A stretch of 64,000 nucleotides of DNA, taken from positions 3,090,546 to 3,154,545 of the forward strand of contig NZ_LT635783.1 of assembly GCF_900128455.1 (NCBI RefSeq), in the 5' to 3' direction. Made by a program: the position numbers and the translations under genes. Shown piece after piece: positions 18,158 through 28,672 of the stretch. The notes beneath the pieces are model-generated. The model had not been told where the DNA came from. It saw nothing but the letters and a program-made list of their open reading frames with translations, and made no database searches. How positions within the stretch are numbered: position 1 is the first letter of the stretch; the number at the start of each line of letters is the position of its first letter. The stretch comes from Bacteroides mediterraneensis (lineage in GTDB: Bacteria > Bacteroidota > Bacteroidia > Bacteroidales > Bacteroidaceae).

Positions 18158-18574
18158 CTAAAGTTCATCTTTCCCCAGCACACGGCAATGATGCGCTTCG
18201 AGCACCTTCAGACAGTGTGCCATATCATTGGGTTTGATAACTACATGGGCCTGGTCGGCCTGGGCAAACGCATACATGTATTCAATGAAAATCTGCTCTT
18301 CGGCCAGATATTCCAATACCACAGCCAGCGAGCCGGGCACATTGTCACACGACAGACAGACCACATCGGTCGACATCACGGCAAAATCTTTTGCCCGGAG
18401 CACCTCGACTGCTTTCTCCACATCGGAAACAATCAGGCGTAAAATACCGAAATCGGCAGTCTCGGCCATACTGAAGGCATGCATATTGATACCATTTGCT
18501 CCCAACGCATGCACCACGTCATTGATTCTTCCGGTCTTATTTTCCAGAAAAACGGATAATTGTTTGATTATCAT
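18158..18574 (-). CDS. Tandem ACT-domain protein
   Basis: 138 residues made of two ACT domains (about 1-68 and 69-138): KQLSVFLENKTGRINDVVHAL opens the first and CDNVPGSLAVVLEYLAEE the second. ACT domains bind amino acids or related ligands and act as allosteric sensors. It is the last gene of the aromatic/arylacetate operon, 17 bases after the phenylacetate-CoA ligase gene; such pairs are common. It probably senses an aromatic amino acid, but the ligand is inferred. Confidence 0.88.
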   Translation of the reverse strand: MIIKQLSVFLENKTGRINDVVHALGANGINMHAFSMAETADFGILRLIVSDVEKAVEVLRAKDFAVMSTDVVCLSCDNVPGSLAVVLEYLAEEQIFIEYMYAFAQADQAHVVIKPNDMAHCLKVLEAHHCRVLGKDEL

Positions 18575-18591
18575 AGATTCACTTCCTTTAA

Positions 18592-19893
18592 TTACACCAA
18601 TACTCGGTTATCAATCACACGTTTGGACTTGCCCTGGCTACGGGCTATGCTGTTCGGTTCCACCAGTTTGACTTCCGCACTGATGGAGAGCACACTCTTC
18701 AAGCGGTCGGACAGGGTCTTCTTCAGCCTCAGCATGGAACCGATGTCGTCGCTGAAAAAGTCGCGGCGCACTTCCACCTGTACTTCCAGCGTATCGAGGT
18801 TGTTCTTGCGGTCGACCACCAGCAGATACTGCGGTTCAAATTCCTTCATGCCCAAAATCACACTTTCCACCTGTGACGGGAAGACATTGATACCCCGGAT
18901 AATCAGCATATCGTCGCTTCGACCCATAATCGGCGTCATACGCACGCTGGTACGTCCGCAAGGACACGGGTCAGCAATCAGGGAAGTCAGGTCTTTGGTG
19001 CGATAGCGGAGCAGCGGCATGCCCTCCTTGGTCAATGTGGTAAACACCAGCTCTCCCTGCGTGCCATACGGCAGGTTCTGACACGTCACAGGGTCGATGA
19101 TTTCCGGATAGAAATGGTCCTCATTGATATGGGAACCATACTGCTCCTGGCATTCGTAAGACACGCCCGGCCCCATAATCTCGCTCAATCCATAAATGTT
19201 GTAGCCCTTCAACCCCAAACGGCTCTGGATTTCCTGACGCATGTTTTCCGTCCAAGGTTCTGCTCCGAAAGCACCGATACGCAATCCCAGTTCTTCCTTG
19301 CGGATACCCATCCGTTCCACCACCTCTGCCAGATACAAGGCATACGAAGGCGTACAGGCAATGCCCGTGATATGCAAATCCCGAATCAGGCGTACATGTT
19401 TTTCCGTATTTCCGGTAGAAGCCGGAATCACGGTTGCCCCCAGATTTTCCACGCCATAGTGTGCTCCCAGTCCGCCGGTAAACAGACCATATCCGTAACT
19501 CACGGAAAAAGTATCTTCCCGAGTCACCCCGTATGCCGAAAGACAACGTGACATCACCTCCGACCAGATAGACAAGTCACGGCGGGTGTATCCCACGATG
19601 GTCGGGTTACCAGTTGTTCCGGAAGAAGCATGCACACGCACCACTTCCGAAAGAGGAGCCGCCATCAGCCCGTACGGATAATTGTCCCGCAAATCCTGTT
19701 TGGTGGTAAAAGGCAGTTTCGTGATGTCCTCAATTTCCCGGATGTCATCAGGAGTGAGGTCCATCTCCTGCATCTTGTGCCGATAGAAAGGCACATTATG
19801 GTACACATACTGCACCAGTTTGCACAAACGTTTCCCCTGCAGCTCACGCATCTGTTCACGCGGCATACATTCTTTGTTCGGATTCCAAATCAT
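18592..19893 (-). CDS. paaK: Phenylacetate--CoA ligase (arylacetate-CoA ligase)
   Basis: An adenylate-forming enzyme that joins CoA to phenylacetate or a related arylacetate using ATP. The 433-residue length fits PaaK. Motifs seen are the P-loop SSGTTGNPTIVGYT, YGLFTGG, IYGLSEIMGPG, and the C-terminal Lys-containing segment NSIARSQGKSKRV. In this operon it sits with an aminotransferase and an indolepyruvate:ferredoxin oxidoreductase, which interconvert aromatic amino acids, aryl-2-oxo acids and arylacetyl-CoA. The set can run as aromatic amino acid breakdown or, reductively, as salvage of arylacetates. Direction and exact aryl substrate are not decided by sequence. Confidence 0.9.
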   Translation of the reverse strand: MIWNPNKECMPREQMRELQGKRLCKLVQYVYHNVPFYRHKMQEMDLTPDDIREIEDITKLPFTTKQDLRDNYPYGLMAAPLSEVVRVHASSGTTGNPTIVGYTRRDLSIWSEVMSRCLSAYGVTREDTFSVSYGYGLFTGGLGAHYGVENLGATVIPASTGNTEKHVRLIRDLHITGIACTPSYALYLAEVVERMGIRKEELGLRIGAFGAEPWTENMRQEIQSRLGLKGYNIYGLSEIMGPGVSYECQEQYGSHINEDHFYPEIIDPVTCQNLPYGTQGELVFTTLTKEGMPLLRYRTKDLTSLIADPCPCGRTSVRMTPIMGRSDDMLIIRGINVFPSQVESVILGMKEFEPQYLLVVDRKNNLDTLEVQVEVRRDFFSDDIGSMLRLKKTLSDRLKSVLSISAEVKLVEPNSIARSQGKSKRVIDNRVLV

Positions 19894-19925
19894 AGTGTGT
19901 TTTTCTTTATTTTGTAGTAGTTTGG

Positions 19926-21248
19926 TTATTTGCTCGGCACAGGATGGTCCTCCTGAAAAGCCTTCATCCGTTCTTCCAGCACCGGATAGAGTTCCTCCCG
20001 CATCCGGGAGGTACAGGCTCTCACCCCCTGCTGTTCACTGCCCGTCGTCGACAGGGAGATACTGCTCACCCCGTACATCATCAGTTCACGGAGCAACTCA
20101 CCACCCGTCAGTCCAGGATAGCCCAAGGTAAAGAAAAAGCCATCGCCCACCTGCTGGGTTACATCCTTGTCATATACCACCGAAAAGCCATGAGCGGTGA
20201 AAATCTGCTTCATCCGGCGGGCGCGCCGTTCATACTCACGAACGTCTTCCACAAAATTGATTTCACCGGTAATAGATTTTTCTAGCATCTCTGCCATGGC
20301 ATACTGGGTAGTGGCCGTACAGCCGGAAGTAATCATATACATAATGGAAGCGATGAAGGTCGGCCCGAACACGCCTGAATCCTCATAACGGGAAGCCAAG
20401 GCCGGATACTGTGTATCAAACAGCTTATCAGACACACAAGCCAAGGCAATGCGCTGTCCGGCATAGCTGAAAATCTTGGAAGCAGACAACATGAGAATAT
20501 AATTGTCGGTATAGCGAGCCACCGTAGGCACGAAAGGAGGCTGATAAGGACGACCGAACGCATGGCGGAAATCCATACAGAAATACGCCTGGTCTTCCAT
20601 GACCACTGCATCATACCGCGTAGCCAGTTCACCGATAATTTTCAGTTCACTTTCTTCCAGGCAAATCCAAGCCGGATTGTTGGGATTGGAATAGACAATG
20701 GCCGCAATATCGCCTTTGGAAAGAAAACTTTCCAGTTTGGCACGCAACGGTTCTCCCCGGAAATCATGGATATCGAACGACTCCCACGCAATGCCCAAGA
20801 TACGCAACTGGGACTTCTGTATCGGGAAACCCGGGTCGATAAACAGCACCTTGTCTTTTCCGGGAATTCGCTGGGTACAGGCGATAAAAGCCCCAAAAGA
20901 AGCCGCAACGGAACCCGTGGTAGGCAAACAGGCACGTGGAGAAATATCCACATCAATAAATGCCTTTACAAAACGGGAAGCAGCCTGCTTCAGCTCGGCC
21001 ACTCCGGCAGCTGCCGGATACTGGGAACCGACTCCCCTGTCAAGCGCCTTTTTCTCGGCCTCAATCCCCACTTTATTTGCCGGGAGACCGGGAGACCCCT
21101 GATCCATCCGGATAAAGGGAATACCCGTAAGTTCTTCCAGACGGGAAGCCACCAGCAACACATCTCCGATGGTCGCATTGGACAAATCGGCCACCTTCAT
21201 TTCCTTGGCCACAGAGTTGACCAGGTCTTCACTAAACACGCAGCTCAT
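19926..21248 (-). CDS. Class I/II PLP-dependent aminotransferase
   Basis: 440 residues, fold type I aminotransferase. The PLP-binding Lys is in LSASKIFSYAGQRIA; SNPNNPAW and the downstream acidic MEDQAYF segment are the usual cofactor contacts. It transfers an amino group between an amino acid and a 2-oxo acid. Placed between paaK and iorB, it most likely acts on phenylalanine, tyrosine or tryptophan and their 2-oxo acids. It starts 6 bases after the iorB stop. Substrate preference is inferred from neighbours only. Confidence 0.88.
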   Translation of the reverse strand: MSCVFSEDLVNSVAKEMKVADLSNATIGDVLLVASRLEELTGIPFIRMDQGSPGLPANKVGIEAEKKALDRGVGSQYPAAAGVAELKQAASRFVKAFIDVDISPRACLPTTGSVAASFGAFIACTQRIPGKDKVLFIDPGFPIQKSQLRILGIAWESFDIHDFRGEPLRAKLESFLSKGDIAAIVYSNPNNPAWICLEESELKIIGELATRYDAVVMEDQAYFCMDFRHAFGRPYQPPFVPTVARYTDNYILMLSASKIFSYAGQRIALACVSDKLFDTQYPALASRYEDSGVFGPTFIASIMYMITSGCTATTQYAMAEMLEKSITGEINFVEDVREYERRARRMKQIFTAHGFSVVYDKDVTQQVGDGFFFTLGYPGLTGGELLRELMMYGVSSISLSTTGSEQQGVRACTSRMREELYPVLEERMKAFQEDHPVPSK

Positions 21249-21254
21249 AAGCCT

Positions 21255-21842
21255 TTAGAATTTCAATTGTTTCACATATTCATGACCGATATCGAACGCC
21301 CGGTAATTCATCTGCACCACCTCTTCTCCTTTCGGCGCAAAGATACGTCCTACACTTTCACGCAGCACGTCCGCATTCAGGATTTTCAAGAAAGGAGCAG
21401 CCGCGCCCAACAAGATGACATTGGCCGACCTGGGTATCTGGTTCTCCTTCGCCAGATTTTCCACATCCAACACCACCACATGAGGCTGCGCATGGAGTTC
21501 CACCCTCAATTTTTCATCTTCCGGATAATTGGAAATGTTCTTGAACGGAGTGGCCGAAGTGATAATCCATCCGTCTTTCGACAAATACGGAAGATAACGC
21601 AGTGCCTCCATCGGTTCCAGTGAAATAATCATATCCGCTGTGCCCAAGGGTATCAAATCGGAAGCAATCGGCGCCTCCGACAAGCGCAGATTCGACTGTA
21701 CATCGCCTCCCCGCTGACTCATTCCGTGTACTTCGGCCTGTTTCAAGTTCAGCCCCAGATGCAGGGCCGCCTCACCGATAATCGTGGCAATGGACAGAAT
21801 TCCCTGTCCGCCCACTCCAGAAAGTATAATATCTGTTTTCAT
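21255..21842 (-). CDS. iorB: Indolepyruvate:ferredoxin oxidoreductase, beta subunit
   Basis: 195 residues, starting at MKTDIILSGVGGQGI; the longer frame to 21893 only reads back over iorA. The GVGGQG motif and AEVHGMSQRGGDV are typical of the gamma/beta subunit of 2-oxoacid:ferredoxin oxidoreductases. With IorA it converts aryl-2-oxo acids and CoA to arylacetyl-CoA, CO2 and reduced ferredoxin. Its ATG overlaps the iorA stop as ATGA, which implies coupled translation and 1:1 supply. Confidence 0.93.
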   Translation of the reverse strand: MKTDIILSGVGGQGILSIATIIGEAALHLGLNLKQAEVHGMSQRGGDVQSNLRLSEAPIASDLIPLGTADMIISLEPMEALRYLPYLSKDGWIITSATPFKNISNYPEDEKLRVELHAQPHVVVLDVENLAKENQIPRSANVILLGAAAPFLKILNADVLRESVGRIFAPKGEEVVQMNYRAFDIGHEYVKQLKF

Positions 21843-23458
21843 TGTTTCTTTGCTTTTTGCTGTTTCAGTTTCCGGTTCAACGTCTGCATACATTCCCTGC
21901 GCGGAATAATGACAGACACACCCTTGTATTCTATCTCTTCCCGAATGACCCGGGTGATTTCTTCCATGTTCTTAGGAAGCGGTACCACCACCCGAACATG
22001 CTCCGGCTCCACTCCCAATCCCAGACAGATGGCCTCGAACTTATTGGTACCGGCTGAATCCTGTCCTCCGGTCATGGCTGTAGTCAGGTTGTCGGAAATA
22101 ACGACCGTGATGTTCGATTGATCGTTCACCGCATCCAGCAGCCCCGTCATTCCGGAATGGGTGAAAGTGGAATCCCCTATCACGGCAATGGAAGGAAACA
22201 GTCCTGCATCGGCCGCTCCTTTGGCCATCGTGATGGAAGCTCCCATATCGACACAGCTGCTCAATGTACGGAAAGGAGGAAGTGCCCCCAGCGTATAGCA
22301 ACCGATATCTCCGAAAATCTTTGCATCCGGATATTCTGCAGCCACCTTATTCAAGGCATCATACACATCGCGGTGTCCGCATCCCTTGCACAAGGCCGGC
22401 GGACGGGGTACCACATTCTGTGCAGCCGCATAAACCTGTCCACCCGGTAACCCCAAGGCCCGACGCACATTGTCGGGAGTCAGTTCCCCCGTACGGGGCA
22501 AATCACCACTCAAACGGCCCTTTACGACATATTTAGAAGGAAGAATGCCTTTCAGCTGTTCTTCCACGAAAGGCTGTCCGTCTTCTACCACCAGAATCTC
22601 CTTGCAAGAGTCTGCCAGACGAGTCAAGGCTTCTACCGGCAAAGGATATTGTGAAATCTTCAGTATGGGATAAGGGCATCCTTCCGGAAAGTTTTCCATC
22701 ACATAGTTGTAACCGATGCCACAAGCCACAATGCCTTTCTCAGCCATCCCTTCCTGCATGCTCAGCTGGTTATAGGCAGAACGTTCAGACTCAGCCTCCA
22801 GTTTCGGCTGGTTCTCGATGACTTCCATATAACGACGACGGGCATTTCCCGGCAACAGCACCCAGTCGGAAGGAACAGACTGACGTCCCGTACAAGTGAC
22901 TTCCTTTCCGGACGCAGCGACTTCTACTGCCGCACGGGAATGGGCCATTCGGGTGGTAATACGCATCAATACCGGTGTACGCATCTGCTCCGAGAGGTCG
23001 TATGCATACGCCATCATATCGTAGGCCTCCTGCTGGGAAGAAGGTTCCAGTATCGGAATTAAAGCAAACTTGCCATAAAAGCGAGAATCCTGCTCATTCT
23101 GAGAAGAATGCATGGTAGGATCGTCGGCAGCCAACACCACTACCCCTCCATTGACACCCGTAATGGCTGAATTGACAAAAGCATCGGCACATACGTTCAT
23201 TCCTACATGCTTCATGCAAACCAGTGCCCGCTTGCCCACATACGATACTCCCAAAGCTGCTTCCATGGCTGTTTTCTCATTGGTACACCAGCTGCTGTGC
23301 AACCCACGCGCTTTCGCTATCGGAGATTCCTGTATATATTCTGTGATTTCGGTCGAAGGAGTTCCCGGATAGGCATAAACCCCGGAAATTCCTGCGTGAA
23401 TGGCGCCCAGCGCTATCGCCTGGTCGCCCAATAACAAAAGTTTATGATTGTCTTTCAT
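21839..23458 (-). CDS. iorA: Indolepyruvate:ferredoxin oxidoreductase, alpha subunit (no C-terminal ferredoxin domain)
   Basis: Catalytic, thiamine-pyrophosphate-binding subunit, 539 residues. Seen are AYPGTPSTEI near the start, CKGCGHRDVY, and the TPP-binding stretch GDSTFTHSG...SDNLTTAMTGG. Archaeal and many bacterial IorA proteins are about 600 residues or more and end in a two-cluster ferredoxin domain rich in CxxCxxC. This one stops soon after VIIPRRECMQ with a Lys/Gln tail and has no such motif. Electrons must then leave through a separate ferredoxin or a reduced cluster set. It is the second gene in the operon, 11 bases after the amidase. Confidence 0.92.
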   Translation of the reverse strand: MKDNHKLLLLGDQAIALGAIHAGISGVYAYPGTPSTEITEYIQESPIAKARGLHSSWCTNEKTAMEAALGVSYVGKRALVCMKHVGMNVCADAFVNSAITGVNGGVVVLAADDPTMHSSQNEQDSRFYGKFALIPILEPSSQQEAYDMMAYAYDLSEQMRTPVLMRITTRMAHSRAAVEVAASGKEVTCTGRQSVPSDWVLLPGNARRRYMEVIENQPKLEAESERSAYNQLSMQEGMAEKGIVACGIGYNYVMENFPEGCPYPILKISQYPLPVEALTRLADSCKEILVVEDGQPFVEEQLKGILPSKYVVKGRLSGDLPRTGELTPDNVRRALGLPGGQVYAAAQNVVPRPPALCKGCGHRDVYDALNKVAAEYPDAKIFGDIGCYTLGALPPFRTLSSCVDMGASITMAKGAADAGLFPSIAVIGDSTFTHSGMTGLLDAVNDQSNITVVISDNLTTAMTGGQDSAGTNKFEAICLGLGVEPEHVRVVVPLPKNMEEITRVIREEIEYKGVSVIIPRRECMQTLNRKLKQQKAKKQ

Positions 23459-23469
23459 AAAATAAGAAG

Positions 23470-24240
23470 TTAATTCAATGTAAAAGCGTCTGCATCCTCC
23501 AGCACCGGGAACTTTTTTCGGAAGGCTTCCAGCTCATTCATATCGATGAAGGCTTCCACCTGCCCCTCCTTGCCATCTTCACAAGCAGAAAGTGTCTTTC
23601 CATACGGGTCGATAGCCGCCGTACCCCCACAATAATCGCAGTACAGGTCTTTTCCTACCCGGTTCACACCCAGTACATAACACTGGTTTTCAATGGCTCG
23701 TGCCCGCAACAAAGCTTTCCAGGCCTCCACTCTGGGAGAAGGCCAGCTGGCTACATACAACGCCACATCGTAATCGCCCCGATTCCGGGACCAAACCGGG
23801 AAGCGCAAGTCATAGCATACTTCGAGCAGAAACCGTACACCACGGAAATTCACCACGACACGTTCCGTACCTGCCGTATAATGTTTGTCTTCTCCACCAT
23901 AAGTGAACAAATGCTTTTTGTCGTACCATTGTACTTTCCCGTCGGGATGCACAAAGAAGAAACGGTTATAGAATTTTCCATTTTCCGCTATGGAGATACT
24001 GCCGGCAAGGGCACAATCATGCGTACAGGCCGTCTGTTTCATCCACTGCAAGGTAGGGCTGTCCGCCGGTTCTGCAATCCCTTCCGGCAAAGTGCAAAAA
24101 CCTGTAGAAAACATTTCCGGAAGCACAAACAAATCGACTTTATCGTAATGATCAATGACCTTTCCCAAACGAGCCACATTGGCTACAGGATCGGCCCAAC
24201 AAATATCTGTCTGCAATAAGATTATTTTCATGCTTTTCAT
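23470..24240 (-). CDS. Nitrilase-family amidohydrolase (omega-amidase-like)
   Basis: 256 residues of the carbon-nitrogen hydrolase superfamily with the catalytic triad Glu42 (LPEMFS), Lys108 (YDKKHLF) and Cys142 (EVCYDLRFP). Closest known type is the YafV/Nit2 omega-amidase group, which hydrolyses alpha-keto acid amides left by glutamine transamination. It is the first gene of the ior operon, downstream of a well-formed promoter. A role in clearing the amide made when the neighbouring aminotransferase uses glutamine is plausible but inferred. Met4 is an alternative start. Confidence 0.87.
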   Translation of the reverse strand: MKSMKIILLQTDICWADPVANVARLGKVIDHYDKVDLFVLPEMFSTGFCTLPEGIAEPADSPTLQWMKQTACTHDCALAGSISIAENGKFYNRFFFVHPDGKVQWYDKKHLFTYGGEDKHYTAGTERVVVNFRGVRFLLEVCYDLRFPVWSRNRGDYDVALYVASWPSPRVEAWKALLRARAIENQCYVLGVNRVGKDLYCDYCGGTAAIDPYGKTLSACEDGKEGQVEAFIDMNELEAFRKKFPVLEDADAFTLN

Positions 24241-24254
24241 TCATTAGAAACGCC

Positions 24255-24285
24255 CAAAGGTAACAATTTAATCACAGAAAGCAAA
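24255..24285 (-). promoter_or_regulatory. Promoter of the amidase-ior-paaK operon
   Basis: Both Bacteroides elements are present on the minus strand: -33 TTTG (24282-24285) and -7 TACCTTTG (24255-24262), 19 bases apart, with the ATG 14 bases past the -7 box. Confidence 0.7.
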
Positions 24286-24445
24286 TTTTGACTTCAAAAT
24301 ACTTCCATTCAAAGGAGAAATGTACATTTTTGAAATTCCAATTTCTATCCAATCGTTTATTACAAAAATCTGAATGACACTGATATTCTCAGGCTTTTTA
24401 TTCTAAAAGAACCTTATAAATAGAGGTAATTTGCAAAATGTTTTT

Positions 24446-24453
24446 TATTTTTG
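24446..24453 (+). promoter_or_regulatory. -7 box of lysS
   Basis: TATTTTTG, 28 bases upstream of the lysS ATG; the -33 element is not clear. Confidence 0.4.
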
Positions 24454-24481
24454 TGGCCAAAATGAGTTAATATACTAACAA

Positions 24482-26209
24482 ATGAACGTATTAGAATTAA
24501 GCGAACAGGAAATTATCAGACGTAACAGTCTGAATGAGTTGAGAGCAATGGGGATTGATCCATACCCTGCTGCCGAGTATGTAACCAACGCTTTTTCGAC
24601 TGACATTAAAGCCGAATTTAAAGACGATGCGGAACCCCGCAAAGTATCTGTAGCCGGTCGTATCATGTCTCGCCGCGTAATGGGTAAGGCATCCTTCATT
24701 GAATTGCAAGACTCTAAAGGTCGTATTCAAGTATATATAACCCGCGACGACATCTGTCCGGATGAAAACAAAGATTTATACAATGTCGTTTTCAAACGTT
24801 TGCTGGACTTAGGTGACTTTATCGGAATTGAAGGCTTCGTATTCCGCACACAAACAGGCGAAGTTTCCATTCATGCACAGAAACTGACAGTGTTGTCCAA
24901 ATCAATCCGTCCGCTTCCGATTGTAAAATACAAAGACGGAGTGGCATACGACAAATTCGAAGACCCTGAACTCCGCTACCGCCAGCGCTATGTAGACTTG
25001 GTAGTCAACGATGGAGTAAAAGAAATTTTCTTGAAGCGCAGCAAAATCTACAATTCCATGAGAGAGTATTTCAATTCCAAAGGCTATGTGGAAGTGGAAA
25101 CTCCGATTCTTCAGTCTATCCCGGGAGGTGCTGCTGCACGCCCGTTCATCACTCACCACAACGCGCTGGACATTCCTTTGTACATGCGTATTGCCAGTGA
25201 GCTGTACCTGAAACGACTGATTGTGGGTGGTTTTGAAGGAGTGTACGAAATTGGTAAGAACTTCCGTAATGAAGGTATGGACCGTACGCACAACCCGGAA
25301 TTCACTTGTATGGAAATCTATGTCGCTTATAAAGACTACAACTGGATGATGAAGTTTACGGAAAACATGCTTGAGAAAATCTGCATGGACGTAAACGGTA
25401 CCACAGAAGTCAAGATTGGTGACAATGTTATCAGTTTCAAGGCTCCGTTCAAGCGTGTCACCATGCTGGATTCCATCAAAGAATTCACCGGATACGACCT
25501 GACAGGCATGAGCGAGGAACAGATTCGGGAAGTATGCCAGAAGCTGAACATGGAAATCGATGAGACCATGGGTAAAGGCAAACTGATTGACGAAATCTTC
25601 GGGGAATTCTGCGAAGGCAACTACATCCAGCCAACCTTCATCACCGACTATCCGATTGAAATGTCTCCGCTGACCAAAAAGCACCGCAACAATCCGGACC
25701 TGACCGAACGCTTCGAGCTGATGGTAAATGGAAAGGAACTTTGCAACGCCTATTCCGAGCTGAATGACCCGATTGACCAGCTGGAACGTTTCGAAGAACA
25801 GATGCGTCTGAGCGAAAAGGGAGACGATGAAGCCATGATTATCGACAAGGACTTCGTACGTGCGTTGGAATACGGTATGCCTCCTACTTCGGGTATGGGT
25901 ATCGGTATGGACCGTCTGGTCATGCTGATGACAGGACAGAACACCATCCAGGAAGTATTGTTCTTCCCACAAATGCGCCCGGAAAAAGTCATCCCGAAAG
26001 ATGCGCCGGCCAAGTTCACGGAATTGGGTGTAGCAGAAGACTGGGTACCTGTTCTCCAGAAAGCCGGATATAACCTGGTAAGCGACATGAAAGATGTCAA
26101 TCCCCAGAAACTCCATCAGGATATCTGCGGCATCAATAAAAAATATAAACTGGAGCTGAAGAACCCGACTGTAGACGAAGTGGCGGGCTGGATTGAAAAG
26201 ATTAAATAA
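24482..26209 (+). CDS. lysS: Lysyl-tRNA synthetase, class II
   Basis: Charges tRNA-Lys with lysine. The 575-residue protein has an N-terminal OB-fold anticodon-binding domain (about 55-165, [20 protein letters not shown]) and a class II catalytic core with motif 2 ([20 protein letters not shown]) and motif 3 ([11 protein letters not shown]). A C-terminal extension of about 70 residues follows motif 3, as is common in Bacteroidetes. It has its own promoter and a strong terminator, so it is probably a single-gene transcript. Confidence 0.97.
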   Translation: MNVLELSEQEIIRRNSLNELRAMGIDPYPAAEYVTNAFSTDIKAEFKDDAEPRKVSVAGRIMSRRVMGKASFIELQDSKGRIQVYITRDDICPDENKDLYNVVFKRLLDLGDFIGIEGFVFRTQTGEVSIHAQKLTVLSKSIRPLPIVKYKDGVAYDKFEDPELRYRQRYVDLVVNDGVKEIFLKRSKIYNSMREYFNSKGYVEVETPILQSIPGGAAARPFITHHNALDIPLYMRIASELYLKRLIVGGFEGVYEIGKNFRNEGMDRTHNPEFTCMEIYVAYKDYNWMMKFTENMLEKICMDVNGTTEVKIGDNVISFKAPFKRVTMLDSIKEFTGYDLTGMSEEQIREVCQKLNMEIDETMGKGKLIDEIFGEFCEGNYIQPTFITDYPIEMSPLTKKHRNNPDLTERFELMVNGKELCNAYSELNDPIDQLERFEEQMRLSEKGDDEAMIIDKDFVRALEYGMPPTSGMGIGMDRLVMLMTGQNTIQEVLFFPQMRPEKVIPKDAPAKFTELGVAEDWVPVLQKAGYNLVSDMKDVNPQKLHQDICGINKKYKLELKNPTVDEVAGWIEKIK

Positions 26210-26220
26210 ATGAATAAAAG

Positions 26221-26265
26221 GATATGAAGGGCAAAGAAATTTCCTTGCCCTTCATATCTGTTTTT
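26221..26265 (+). terminator. Terminator after lysS
   Basis: Perfect 14-nt arms (26221-26234 and 26245-26258) followed by TTTTT. Confidence 0.9.
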
Positions 26266-26281
26266 CATTAAATATAAAAGT

Positions 26282-27277
26282 ATGAAATTACCCGGAAAAA
26301 TAGCAATCATGGGGGGAGGAAGCTGGGCTACAGCTATTGCCAAGATTATATTGACCCAGGCGGAATCGATAAACTGGTACATGCGCCGTGACGACCGAAT
26401 TGAAGAATTCAAGCGACTGGGGCATAATCCGGCTTATTTGACAAGTGTGCGTTTCGACATGAAATGCATCAATTTTTCATCAGACATCAACAAAGTGGTG
26501 AGAGAATCGGACACGCTGATTTTCGTAACGCCCTCACCTTATCTGAAAAGTCACCTCAAGAAGCTAAAAACCAAACTGAAGGATAAATTCATCGTTACCG
26601 CCATCAAAGGTATTGTTCCAGACGAAAACCTGATTGTATCCGATTATTTCCATCAGATATACGATGTCCCCGAAAATAACATCGCGGTATTGGCGGGTCC
26701 GTGTCATGCGGAAGAAGTAGCCTTGGAAAGACTTTCTTACCTCACAGTAGGCTGCAAGGATATCGAGAAAGCCAAAATGTTTGCCAAACAACTGGCGGGA
26801 CACTACATCAAGACTTCTGTCAATACAGACGTGGCCGGCATTGAATATGCTTCCGTCTTGAAAAACGTATATGCCATTGCAGCTGGAATCTGCAGCGGTC
26901 TGAAATATGGAGACAATTTTCAGGCTGTACTGGTTTCCAATGCCTTGCAGGAAATGAACCGCTTTCTGGATACCGTACATCCGGTCAACCGCTGCACAAA
27001 CGATTCGGCCTACTTGGGCGACCTGCTCGTGACGTCTTATTCCAATTTCAGCCGCAACCGTGTATTCGGAACCATGATTGGAAAAGGATACTCCGTGAAA
27101 AGCGCACAGATTGAAATGGAAATGATTGCAGAAGGTTATTATGGTACCAAATGCATCAAGGAACTGAACAAACATCTGCACGTAAACATGCCGATTGTGG
27201 ATGCCGTCTACAATATTCTTTACGAGCGGATATCTCCAATGATTGAAATTAAATTATTAACTGATTCATTTAGATAA
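26282..27277 (+). CDS. gpsA: Glycerol-3-phosphate dehydrogenase [NAD(P)+]
   Basis: Reduces dihydroxyacetone phosphate to sn-glycerol-3-phosphate for phospholipid synthesis. The 331-residue protein has the dinucleotide motif GGGSWATA near the start, [11 protein letters not shown] in the middle (family pattern sGPsfa.E) and [14 protein letters not shown] with the catalytic Lys region. It is cytosolic. It lies 14 bases ahead of pgi, so the two share a transcript. Confidence 0.95.
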   Translation: MKLPGKIAIMGGGSWATAIAKIILTQAESINWYMRRDDRIEEFKRLGHNPAYLTSVRFDMKCINFSSDINKVVRESDTLIFVTPSPYLKSHLKKLKTKLKDKFIVTAIKGIVPDENLIVSDYFHQIYDVPENNIAVLAGPCHAEEVALERLSYLTVGCKDIEKAKMFAKQLAGHYIKTSVNTDVAGIEYASVLKNVYAIAAGICSGLKYGDNFQAVLVSNALQEMNRFLDTVHPVNRCTNDSAYLGDLLVTSYSNFSRNRVFGTMIGKGYSVKSAQIEMEMIAEGYYGTKCIKELNKHLHVNMPIVDAVYNILYERISPMIEIKLLTDSFR

Positions 27278-27291
27278 ACTCAAAAACAGTT

Positions 27292-28641
27292 ATGGAAAAT
27301 ATTAAACTAAACGTGGAAAAAACTTTGGACTTCATCTCCAAAGAGAAATTGGCTTCTTATGAACCGAAAGTAAAAGCTTGTATGGAAACGCTGGAAAAAG
27401 GTACAGGCTTGGGAAATGACTTTTTGGGCTGGTTGCATTTGCCATCTTCCATTACAACTGCACATTTGAACGACCTGAAGGCCACCGCACAGATTCTCCG
27501 TGAAAACTGTGAGGTAGTGGTTGTAGCAGGTATCGGAGGTAGCTACCTGGGTGCACGTGCCGTCATCGAAGCCATGTCAAACAGCTTTGCCTGGCTGCAA
27601 GAAAAGAAAGCCGGACAACCGACCATTATTTTTGCCGGACATAACATCAGCGAAGATTATCTGTTTGAATTGACTGAATTCTTGAAAGATAAAAAATTCG
27701 GTGTCATCAACATATCTAAATCTGGAACCACTACGGAAACGGCACTTGCTTTCCGCCTGCTGAAAAAACAATGCGAAGACCAGAGAGGCAAAGAAATGGC
27801 CCGCAAAGTCATCGTAGCCGTAACCGATGCAAAAAAAGGTGCAGCCCGTGTCACAGCTGACAAGGAAGGATACAAATCATTCATTATCCCGGACAATGTC
27901 GGTGGACGTTTTTCAGTACTGACTCCGGTAGGTCTGCTTCCCATCGCAGTAGCAGGTATCGACATCGACCAGCTGGTAGCCGGTGCATGTGAAATGGAAA
28001 AAGTATGCGCCAACGAAAATATGTACGAAAACCCGGCTGCTTTGTATGCCGCCACTCGTAACGAATTGTACCAGAGCGGAAAGAAAATTGAAATCCTGGT
28101 CAACTTCCAGCCCAAACTGCACTACTTCATGGAATGGTGGAAACAGCTCTACGGCGAATCAGAAGGAAAAGACCACAAAGGCATCTATCCTAGCTCTGTA
28201 GACTTCTCTACCGACCTGCACTCTATGGGACAATGGATTCAGCAGGGTGAACGTACCATCTTCGAAACAGTAGTTTCTATTGAAACTCCGAACCACGAAC
28301 TTCACTTCCCGAGCGACGAAGAAAACTTGGATGGCTTGAACTTCCTGGCCGGAAAACGTATCGATGAAGTCAACAAGATGGCCGAACTGGGTACACAGCT
28401 TGCCCACGTAGACGGAGGCGTTCCTAACCTGCGTGTCAGCGTTCCTTCATTGAACGAATATTACCTGGGACAGCTTATCTACTTCTTCGAAAAAGCTTGT
28501 GGAATCAGCGGCTATCTGCTGGAAGTCAATCCGTTCAACCAGCCGGGTGTAGAAGCATACAAGAAAAATATGTTTGCACTTCTGAACAAACCGGGCTACG
28601 AAAAAGAATCTGAAGCTATCCAGGCCCGTCTGAAGAAATAA
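27292..28641 (+). CDS. pgi: Glucose-6-phosphate isomerase
   Basis: Interconverts glucose-6-phosphate and fructose-6-phosphate. The 449-residue protein is the shorter bacterial form. Visible motifs are [26 protein letters not shown] (sugar phosphate site) and the C-terminal [18 protein letters not shown]. It follows gpsA closely and ends in an A/T-rich terminator. Confidence 0.97.
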   Translation: MENIKLNVEKTLDFISKEKLASYEPKVKACMETLEKGTGLGNDFLGWLHLPSSITTAHLNDLKATAQILRENCEVVVVAGIGGSYLGARAVIEAMSNSFAWLQEKKAGQPTIIFAGHNISEDYLFELTEFLKDKKFGVINISKSGTTTETALAFRLLKKQCEDQRGKEMARKVIVAVTDAKKGAARVTADKEGYKSFIIPDNVGGRFSVLTPVGLLPIAVAGIDIDQLVAGACEMEKVCANENMYENPAALYAATRNELYQSGKKIEILVNFQPKLHYFMEWWKQLYGESEGKDHKGIYPSSVDFSTDLHSMGQWIQQGERTIFETVVSIETPNHELHFPSDEENLDGLNFLAGKRIDEVNKMAELGTQLAHVDGGVPNLRVSVPSLNEYYLGQLIYFFEKACGISGYLLEVNPFNQPGVEAYKKNMFALLNKPGYEKESEAIQARLKK

Positions 28642-28666
28642 AAAACGAGACAACGCTCCGTTTTTT
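28640..28666 (+). terminator. Terminator after pgi
   Basis: A-run plus CGAG pairs with CTC(C)G plus T-run around a 6-nt loop; it overlaps the pgi stop codon. Confidence 0.6.
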
Positions 28667-28672
28667 AGTTTA

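Noticed and set aside
24902..26116. 404-codon frame antisense to lysS
   Set aside because: It mirrors the codon bias of lysS, which has complete synthetase motifs; its His/Phe-rich translation is typical of a shadow frame.
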